A DNA stretch of 64,000 nt from Zarea fungicola (Eukaryota > Ascomycota > Sordariomycetes > Hypocreales > Cordycipitaceae). The notes beneath the pieces are model-generated. The model saw only the letters and a program-made list of their open reading frames with translations, ran no database searches and was not told the origin of the DNA. Positions 55,601-64,000 of the stretch are shown here, in pieces (position 1 is the first letter of the stretch; the number at the start of each line of letters is the position of its first letter). The position numbers and the translations under genes are program-made. Location of the stretch: contig FWCC01000179.1 of assembly GCA_900169235.1 (NCBI GenBank), positions 310,001 through 374,000 on the forward strand, in the 5' to 3' direction.

Positions 55601-58600
55601 TGAAAATGCATACCATGCAACCTTGTTCGGGTCCACTCCATCGAAACGCTCGAAACCTCTGGCTGGCCCAACAATTCTCTGGCAAAAGCGTCGAAGTTTG
55701 CTGCTTGGTGGGAACATATACAAAGCCGTATTGTATTTCGGGTGTCTGGCGAGATACTCTCTCTGAGCTTTACGCCTTGCCGCTGTCGCTGAAACAACTT
55801 GTCGGGCCATTTGTCGTGGATCCAAGGTATCATTCGGTCCATCAAATCTGATGCTCGTGTAAAATGGATTTGGTTCCCTCTCTATAAACTTCTTCTTGAG
55901 ACGTTGCCAGATGCCTGCCAAACCCCGGCTATTGTTTGCCGGTAAGGCTGAAGCAGCCCGACCGGTGGCGTTATCTCCAGATGCGTCTTGTAAAGGCTCT
56001 CCCGTCTCATCGTCGAGGAAGTCACGAACCACTGCATCCTTTAAAAGCATCTCCATCATTGCCGGGCCATAGTCCAAAGGGTCTCGACGGCGACGCGACT
56101 TTCCCAAGTTGAAAATTGAAGAAAGTGCCAGGTTACTTGTGTTATGCCCAATTTCTTTACGCTGCAGAAAAGCCTTCACTTGCTCTAATCGCTTCTCATC
56201 CTCAGAGACATCAAAATTCTCTTGAATGACAGCAATGAACATATTAACCAAGATGAAGTAAGACAAAATAAACCAACCAATAAGAAATGAGGCACCAATC
56301 CAGCCAGTTTTGTAGCCATGAGCATACGAGGTAACCGAATAGAGAATATCGGTCCAATTCTCACTGGACAATATCTGGTACATGCCCAAAAAAGAATTAT
56401 AGATGGTAAAAAATGATATCCGATTAAGCTCCCCATCATCAGAGTGGACTGGGATCTCGCCTCGGAAGAGCTGTGACGCAAAAATGGACACCAAGAATGT
56501 CATCAAGAAAACGAACAACATCAAGTTCGCAATACCAGCAGCATTGCCAAGAACGAGCAGAATAAGTTTTCGGGTTATTGGCACAGCCAAAACAATTCTG
56601 TACGCTCGAACTATTTGAAAGACAGTAAGCCACCAATATGCTGTCGTGAAACGAATCGGTGGTATCAGTATGACGGTAGTGATGATCGCTAGCCCCAGAT
56701 CAAACAAGTTGACCCAGCTTCGGTGGAATCTACGCCAATTTGCGACGAGTCTTGCTGCTATTTCAATGTCTAATAAAATAGTGACGACAATTTCAGCACC
56801 ATTGATGAAATTTTCACGTGAGGGCGGCATCCGAGCGCTGCGAATGGCTTGGCAGATAAGTCCGAAGACTATGACCATCGTGAAGGGTAGTCTAGTCCTC
56901 TCAACGATCATCTGTAACGTTGATAGTTTGCGGGTGCGGTCATCAAAGTGCGGCTGAGTGAATGATTGATGATCCGAGGTGAATGCGCTGCCTTTACTCT
57001 CTTCTCTAATGACTTGGAAGGACGAGGTGATGACAGCGATAAGCAGGTTCGTGAGCCACAGCGTCATGATCATGATGCCAGCACCAAAGAACAGCGCAGC
57101 TTGCTGGTAGTCAGAAGCCATGGTTTTATACATGAGATCGGAAAAGGTGTTTGCGCTCATGATCACAAATACCAGTTCCAAGGACTGAAGTATATTGTCA
57201 AAGCTCACTGTGCCGTTAGATGGGTTCTCTTGCTGAAGGCAGATGGATCCTTGGGGGCATAGAAAACCCTTGCCCTTTGCTGTCCCGCGTACTAGCCCTT
57301 CTAAAGACTGTGGTGTCCCAAATTTAACCCACGGCATAATCACACCAGTATCATTATTTAAATATCCGCCGCAAGGCTGTTCCTCATTTGTGAAAGCGGC
57401 TGACAGATTTGTCGGTTGAAGGGGGTCTAACCACACACATTGACGACTGAAGCTAGCTTTGAAGCTCTGAAGGCCAATTATTGCGAAGAGGACCCAAAAG
57501 AAACACAGGAGAAATGCAACTCGCACAAGCAGAGGGGCAGCTTTTTTGAGACTCCGAAGTATAATGGCGGTACCATGTGTGAGCGCAAGTAGGCGCAAGA
57601 TGCGGAGGCAACTAAGCATCTTGAAAATATACAAATGGTGGCGACTTTCAGTGCCAGTGATCCCAAGTATGAAGGTTATCCAGAATGAAACGATAGCAAT
57701 CAAGTCCAATCTGTTGAATGAGTGTCGCAGGAATGCCCTTCGTGCTAGCTGGAAACGCATTTGAGCTTCCACGGTCTCGGGGATACCAGGCGACCCCTGC
57801 ATAAAGGTCGTGAAGGAGCGAGCAATTGTTGGTTGGTCCGGCGGGGACGAACGACGCCCTTTAACCGATTTTTGACGCTGTGGCTGAAAGAAGGCGCGGT
57901 ATTGATCTGATATGATAGCTCTGACTCCCTTTTTGCGGTCAATTGTGCTGTATTCCGCTGCGTTCACTACTAAACCCGATACGACTATTCGAGCGCCAAC
58001 TTCAAGAGTGAATATGGTGAAAAGTGCCAGCATGGCCCAGTCCATAGCATGGTCTCCGAACCGAGACGGGCGTCCGTTGCCCGGTGAAAATACGCTGGGC
58101 CCGGATTCAACAGCGAGTAAAATAGCTTGAAGAATAATTAATAGTAAAATGATCGGCTCGGTGTAAGGGTTTACGAGAAGATCACATAATCGAAGTCGTA
58201 TGCGACTCTGAGCGGAGAAGACCCCCAGAGAGTACCCTTTCAGTGGATTGTTAATGGTGATTCCGGAGGGTCGAGGCGGCAAATGCACAGCATATGTCGG
58301 GCCATCGCCCTTTTCCCCCACTGGCACAGCACTCTCTGGCTGGTAGGAAGTATCAACGTGCCCCGGGTTCAGACTTGCTGCATTATAGTCATGATTGGTA
58401 CCATCTGACAATTGCGAATTTCTTGTCGCCTGGAGCGAAGTGCGTTGATTGACGGCAACTTCACTCTCTCCGCTGATGTTCACAACACGTTGCGACATTG
58501 CTCTTACTATTGATCCTGCACGCTGAAATGCTCCTGAGGGAGACGGGGAACGAGAAGCACGAACATCGCCAGGTGTCAAGTTCATGCCATAGGCACGACT

Positions 58601-59158
58601 GCGGCTGTTGGTAAGACTCCGCGGTTGATTATCCGACGCCCTCAAGGACTGCCGCCCCCTTGAGCGGTCATTCCGCCAATCAGATGACACCGGGAAGCTG
58701 TTGTGAGGTCTTGTTTCGCTTCGATCGTTCGCGGGAGCTCCAGATATAGGCTGTGCTTGAGACGTCAAAGGAACATTATCAGAATCGGTATATTCTTGAT
58801 GTGTTATCTCGTCCAAGTAACCTGATCCTGCATCAAAGGGGTTACTGGAAGGGAACTGGCCCTCTGGATAATGCTGTATTTCTGGTGGCAATGACATTTG
58901 TAATGCAGAAAAGTCAACGGGAGAACCGGCTCTCGCGTAGAAGTCCATTGTTGAGGACCCAAGTGCATCCCAGCTGGTCGTGCCACCCGTGTTACCGTAA
59001 CTGGGCTGTTGCGAGGTTGAGGACGCAGCAGCGTATGGTTGAGCTAACCCTGGATTTCTGGATTGAATTCCGGAGGTAGTGTTATCAGTCTGTAAATCTT
59101 CCGGGTGTATTGGCGGGTATTGCCGCTGTTGGCTAGCTTTATTGTTCTGTTGCTCCAT
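52682..59158 (-). CDS. cch1: CCH1, voltage-gated-type plasma-membrane Ca2+ channel alpha subunit
   Basis: Cch1 forms the pore of the high-affinity calcium uptake system together with Mid1. Four exons, 59158-55190, 55135-53373, 53316-53227 and 53165-52682, give 2101 aa. The N-terminal 320 residues are disordered and Ser/Gln-rich. Four repeats of six helices follow. Repeat I starts near residue 330 (PIILLLIILQAILLAVES). The pore-filter positions appear to be Asn 670 (MSANTFSD), Glu 933 (SSENWTD), Glu 1407 (SQEGWTD) and Glu 1696 (SLGEGWNQ). Voltage-sensor-like helices have few regularly spaced Arg. After repeat IV comes an EF-hand-like loop (DPAGTGYISKDQF). The C-terminal tail is acidic and Ser-rich. 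The last two introns use weak donors GTCTGA and GTCAGT, chosen because they keep frame. Confidence 0.93.
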
Positions 59159-59650
59159 TGTGCTGCGGAAGCCGTTGCAAAATGATGTACGTTGCGATGC
59201 GTGATCATAGCGCCAGGAATACGTTCATATTATGTTAACGAACTCAGTCATTTCGAAAATACATGTATGGGAGAAGCTAGCGGGGTTCGTGGCCGTCACA
59301 AGCCATGGAAAAGTGAATGTGTTGCACCTTGGTAACACATTTCAAACGTTTAGGAGCTCACCAGGGAGGCCCCCAAGCTGTATGACGCTGCTGCTACGCA
59401 CTGTACATATACACGTACTAGCGTGGTTTATCAACCATAATCTAGGTATCTGCCACAGTGCTAATATTACCTAGTAATTCGACTAGGTACTGAAAGCGCG
59501 TCCCACAATCGAACACCAACCTGCCGAACAGATGGGTCCACTTAATCTGATAGGCAATTGCTGGAGAACCTATACCCAAGCTTCACTTCTTGCTTTGCCA
59601 GCCCAGGCTTTCATGCAGCCCAATGCCAGTTCAGTCGTTTTTCCTATACA
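59159..59650. promoter_or_regulatory. Divergent promoter region CCH1 / PHD protein
   Basis: A 492-base shared upstream region. It has a perfect inverted repeat ACCTAG-N8-CTAGGT at 59469-59488 and a nearby CTAGGTA at 59442. Short plus-strand frames overlap the PHD gene start in other frames and are shadows. Confidence 0.55.
59469..59488. repeat. Inverted repeat ACCTAG-N8-CTAGGT
   Basis: Perfect 6-base arms around an 8-base spacer, centred in the promoter between CCH1 and the PHD gene. Related in sequence to the TAGGTACC motifs elsewhere in the window. Confidence 0.75.
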
Positions 59651-61871
59651 ATGCCGTCGCGAAAGCAGGTTGACCCAGTCATGGACGACGAAGTTAGTGG
59701 CACGGCTACGTCTTTGCTACTGCAAATTCGTAACATGTGGGAGTTTGCAAACCTATGCCAATGGATATACATATTCGGCAAAGCTGCGAAAATAGACGAG
59801 GCGCTTGAGATCGAGGTGAGATCACTACATATTAGTCGCACAACTTTTTATTCACTAATCACATAGATACGCAGGATATCGAAACCGAATGTTTGAAGCC
59901 TTCTTCGATGGTCCTTGTTGACATTGGGCTGGCTCTTCTCAAGCTCTTGTCGTCGCATCGCGGTCTTACGTATGTGACGCAGGTCGTTTATCTGATCGCG
60001 TACCAACTAATACATTTCTCCAAGGCACGAAATATTTGACGAGCAGCTTCGCAAGCAATACCTATCAAGGTCGCCAGCCAATAATCCCTTAGGCGATGGT
60101 GATACGGCATCGCACCCTTTCTCCAGCCTGGATATTCCTACTAAGGTAGCGGTTTCCCACTTCTTGCCTGCGCACTCATTCGTGCTGATGTAGTTTTCAT
60201 AGATAATTGTACTTCAACAACTTACACAATGGATTATGATCCAGCCTGAGCGCTTACGCGACAAGATGGAGGAAGCAAAAGATATCGACCAAGCAAGCTG
60301 GGTACGATCCGATTCCATACAACATACTAAACTAAACTCACCCGTGGCTATAGAGAATAGAACCATATGGATGGGACGCCGATGATCGCACCTACTACGT
60401 GTTAGACGATAACAGAGTCTACCGCTTATCCGATGCTCTAGAGTCACCCTTACGAAAACCGAGAGAGCAGAAAACGTACGGTTTGAGTCGGCGTTCCAGT
60501 AAACGTCGACAGTCGTCGAATCCTTCTATAGCAGCAGAACCTTTATCCGACGAACCATTCGATTCTGGGGGCCAACAAACAAGGAGTAATCTTGGTGGCA
60601 TGGTTTGGGAATGTGTCGCTGTAACGCTCGATGAAGTGCGAGGGTTGGTGGAAGGGTTTCGAAAATCTAGAGACGGGAACGAAAAAATTCTTCGGGAGCA
60701 GCTCAATGTACACCTAGTGCCTATTTTGGAAAAGCAAGATGAGTCACGAAGGAGAAAAGAAGTACAGCGTGAGCGTGAGCTCCTCAGCCTTGCCAAAATG
60801 GCTACTGCAAAACGATCTAGTCGAATTGCCGGAAGGGTTGAACTGCAAAGGGAGGAGGAAAGAGCAAAAGAAGAACAGGAGAAGGAGCGAAAGGAGCTCG
60901 AGAATCAACGGCGGGAGGAACGGAAGCGGTTAAAGTTGGAACGGGAACGAGACTTCAGAATGTTCTCGAGAGAGAAACGGCTGCAAGAGCGAGCCTTGCG
61001 GCGTCAACAGCATGAGCAAGAATTAGCCCAGCTTTTCGATGGCCGGAGAGCTACCCCTGATGGACCGACTCGGATGTCAGACCGGCAACTCCAAACTGAA
61101 ATTGATCGAAACAGACAGGCTCTCAAAGTGCTAGAGGATGAAGAAGCAGAATGGACTTTTGACTGCATCTGTGGCTTATATGGTCAGGTCGACGATGGCG
61201 CACATAGTGTTGCCTGCGAGAGTTGCAATGTTTGGCAGCATAGTAACTGTGTCGGAATTGAAGAGTCGGAGGCTGATCGGGAAGAGTTTCATTTCATTTG
61301 CGAGAGCTGCAAACGAAAACTACACGCAGCCAACACACCTCGAAAGACCATTATCAAGCTGAAGCTCAAGAACTCCAACGATGCAATAATGTCAGATAGC
61401 ACTGCAACGCATACGACCCTGTCGATGAAAGCGGACCTTGATGGCCTCGATGCAGGAATGACACCGCCCGAGGCTCACAATCAAATGTCTGGAGACTTGG
61501 CAACCACGACAAAACCAGATGCCAGCTTGGTGGTTGAATCGGTGGGCGCTTCAACACTTCCACCTATTCCAAAAAATATCAGTACCAATGATACTAGCTT
61601 CCCAGAAATAGCCACAGCTAACGCTGTCACGAAGTCAGCTTCGGAAAAATTGGTGAGGGACAATGATTCATTCACTGTTCCTGACACTCGAGGCGGTGAT
61701 ACTTCGCAAAGCACCCTCCATGATTTAAACGGATCGCGACTGCCTCAAAGGCCTATATCACAAATGGCAGTCCCAACTAATGCTGCGTTGAAGAGTACCA
61801 TTTTGGTGGAACACACCGTCCAATCTCTGGACACTTCTCCTCCGTCCGCAGCACCTCGATCTACGGATTGA
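59651..61871 (+). CDS. PHD-finger chromatin protein with WHIM/DDT-like N-terminus
   Basis: Exons 59651-59815, 59875-59969, 60025-60145, 60203-60301 and 60354-61871 give 665 aa. The N-terminal part (MWEFANLCQWIYIFG, LEIEDIETECL, LHEIFDEQLR-like helices) and RIEPYGWDADDRTYYVLDDN at about residue 161 resemble the DDT/WHIM module of ISWI partner proteins such as RSF1 or CECR2, which bind the remodeler and linker DNA. A highly charged Glu/Arg/Lys coiled coil spans about residues 290-400. The PHD finger at about 430-480 (CICG, CESCNVWQHSNCVG, CESCKRK) has all Cys4-His-Cys3 ligands. The C-terminal 180 residues are disordered. A histone-reading remodeler subunit is the likely role; the partner is inference. 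Divergent from CCH1. Confidence 0.85.
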
Positions 61872-63450
61872 AATCGCAACAGCTACTCCGGCATAGCCTG
61901 CCAAAGTCCGGCTGACAGTGTATCAACCGCCAATCAGATAGTGATACTTGATTTCACGATCAAATATTGTAGGCCAGGATATATCTGCTTCTCTGGAACC
62001 TTTTCAAACGTCAACACGGCAGGCTGAAAACTGTATGAAGGGGCATATACAAAGCGCCTCATCCACATAGCAGGCTAACCCCTCCCTGGATCGGCGACAG
62101 ATATGCCACTATGTCCATGAAGAAGAACGCGAGATTAAAACCTAATGTAGATGTTATGTATCAAAATGAGTTTTGATTCCCTTCACTCTGAATCTCCTTT
62201 CTCTGTCGAGCTGTTGTCTACACCTACACTTACGTTCCTGCTCAACATCTGGCCTTGTGGTATTGACCTGTTCTACGAAGCGATGGCCACAACAAGTAGC
62301 AACTGACAAACTTGCTATCTCTAAATCAACAATTGACTTTGGGCCTGTTATGAAGGTATTCCAAGTCACTTTCAACGGCCTACATGAGCTGATTTGGGCT
62401 GCTAAGTGCGGTTGGTGCTCGTCAGAAAATATGCGGCTGCGTAGTTCCACTTCCCTCGCAAATAATGGTGGCATAGGCCTTTCGTTTGATTCTCGTGTTA
62501 TTTGATACGATGCCTTAGCGGGTTCGATTATTAAATCATTTTTGATGCGCTGTTGAGCCACGGGGACACTGAATAGCCAATCAAGCAAACTGAATGAACG
62601 ATGCGCCAGGCAACTAGCCAGAAAACTATGGACTATTTCGGATTTGTTTATTCTATTATACAAATTCTCGTTTCAAGTTCTCAAATAGAAACATGACAAG
62701 CTGCGCTCTAGCCAGCTGCTTTGAAGTGTTATTTTTAGATGATGTTATATGAAAACCACGCGGGGAACAAGGACAGAAACAATGAAACTAGAGCTCGTGT
62801 GGCTCGAGCTCATGTAACCCCTTCCAATCAAAATCCTTTTTTTATCGGCCGCTTCGATTGCCTTCTTCTCCGCCGCCCGTTGTTCAGCAACTTGCGGGTG
62901 CAGTTGGTTGGTCCGTGACACCCCTCAGTTTGAAAACCAACCACACAAGAGGGCCACTCTGCGGCAAATGCATTAAAATTTCGCGATAGGCGTGGGTTCT
63001 ACTAGCGGGGCTTACTTTGAATTTCTTGTATTGCACATGGCTCTTTTGATGGCCAGCCAAAGAGTTGCGGCTTGTGCTTGCCACAGGCACAAGGTTTGGA
63101 GCCTTGTCGCAAGTGGTGTAAGAACCGTTTGCTGTTTAGCACACAACTTCAATGTCCTCAAATAGAGCCTATCCCCATATTAACACATATAATTGAGCTC
63201 TATGTGTTGTTTCTAAACAAGTACACCATATTACTGAATCGTACATAATTCGTGACTTTCACACGCTTAGCAGAACGCGGCACCAAGTACGACTCATTCG
63301 CAACCTTTGAGCATTCGGCAAATACACTGAAAAGTACCAAGTTCGCGTTCCATTTCGTGTTTTCTTTCATATCTACACATCTTTTTTCTATTTGGCATAT
63401 ACTATTGGTGCACGATAGCTAGAGAGAAAAAGAGGAAACCTGTCGTCAAT
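61872..63450. other. 1.58-kb gene-free tandem interval
   Basis: Contains the 3' flank of the PHD gene and the promoter of the next gene. The longest frame (62154-62663, minus strand) begins with TTG, not ATG, and shows no domain. From 63120 to 63450 the DNA is A/T-rich with a T/C-rich patch just before the next start, as in a promoter. Confidence 0.45.
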
Positions 63451-64000
63451 ATGAGCCCTAGTTCTACATCTAGGCACTCTACTTTGTTGATAAAGACAAG
63501 AGAGATATCTCCCTACGCTTCTAGCTACATGTCACAAATTCCCATCCTTCCTCAGATCAAAAATGTAAGTTTATCCGCCAGTATCCCGCTCAAGTGCAGC
63601 ATTAACTTTCTTAGCAACAAAACATTCCTGTGGTTAACCCAGCTGAAATCTCAGTCAGTCATTGCCATTTTCTTTATTTGGTGAATCTTCATCTAATTAA
63701 CCTACTTAGATCCAATCTCACGATCCTCCTCGGTTGCTATCCATTGCTACGGGAAGCACAACTGCGAGGGCTTCGCCTCGTCCGCTGAGAGATGCTCCAC
63801 CTAGCAAACGAAGTCGGAGCAAGGAGACCAGACTTGAGAAGCGGAGTTCTAAAAATTCATCCACGACATTATTAACTCGAGCCCTTTCGCAAATTGCTCA
63901 GGATAGGCCTGACATCAACGTTGCTGATGTCACAGCGTTTGCGAAGCGCTCAGTTGAGACACGGCAAGGGGAGGCAGCCAAGGCTGGGAAGGTGAAGCGG
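63451..64000 (+). CDS. 5' part of a basic protein, possibly an HMG-box factor (cut by window end)
   Basis: Exon 1 is 63451-63564 and exon 2 starts at 63710 (donor GTAAGT, acceptor CTTAG), open to the window end. The N-terminal 135 residues are Ser/Thr/Pro-rich and then basic (SKRSRSKETRLEKRSSKNS), followed by a helical stretch (TLLTRALSQIAQD, VADVTAFAKRSVETRQGE). The visible end, KAGKVKR, looks like the lead-in of an HMG box, which in fungal regulators commonly continues Arg-Pro-x-Asn; this is a guess from memory. If right, it would be a mating or meiosis-type HMG transcription factor. Otherwise it is a basic nuclear protein of unknown role. Confidence 0.65.

Noticed and set aside
62154..62663. 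169-codon minus-strand open frame
   Set aside because: It begins with TTG, has no Met near the start, no domain, and overlaps an equally long frame on the other strand.

Overview
This is a 64 kb stretch of a filamentous ascomycete chromosome. Several things point to Sordariomycetes, most likely Hypocreales, though I cannot name a genus. Introns are short (about 45-100 nt) with CTAAC/CTAAT branch points. There is a velvet-family regulator, a GH132 SUN-family cell-wall protein, a combined Mad3/Bub1 kinase, and single-copy eukaryotic housekeeping genes on both strands. I see no transposon, RIP-degraded tract, tRNA, rRNA, CRISPR array or secondary-metabolite cluster. I rebuilt exon structures by eye from splice sites and reading-frame continuity, so coding regions are given as whole gene spans with exon coordinates in the evidence.

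Layout, left to right. MDM31-like mitochondrial protein (-, cut by the left edge) is divergent from PNO1 (+). Next come enolase (+), the MadBub checkpoint kinase (+), APN1 AP endonuclease (-), DGAT2 acyltransferase (-) and a C2H2 zinc-finger factor (-). An exceptional gene-empty interval of about 6.7 kb follows. Then come a SUN-family protein (+), a Hos2-type histone deacetylase (-) divergent from a Yng2-like ING/PHD protein (+), the HPM1 histidine methyltransferase (-), a small ORF (-), the SDHAF3 assembly factor (+), the Dhr2-type DEAH helicase (-), the Sec9-type SNARE (-) and a GTPBP1/2-type GTPase (+). After these are EMC6 (-) divergent from HEM12 (+), a DUF3602 protein (-), VelB (-), HIS1 (+) with a perfect Gcn4/CPC1 site, and a small membrane protein (+). 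The right part holds the large CCH1 calcium channel (-), divergent from a PHD-finger chromatin protein (+), and the 5' end of a basic protein (+) that runs off the right edge.

There is no obvious cluster with a shared pathway; this is core genome. Ribosome biogenesis (PNO1, DHR2), chromatin (Hos2, ING, PHD protein), mitochondria/ER (MDM31, SDHAF3, EMC6), metabolism (enolase, HEM12, HIS1, DGAT2) and development/signalling (VelB, C2H2 factor, CCH1) are interspersed.

I found no convincing undescribed multi-gene system. The most notable observations are the 6.7 kb empty divergent interval, a GC-AG intron inside the velvet domain of VelB, and the Asn-Glu-Glu-Glu pore pattern of CCH1. Others are an in-frame 42-nt exon carrying conserved active-site residues of HEM12, a short ORF ahead of HPM1, and a recurring TAGGTACCTA-type palindrome confined to non-coding DNA.
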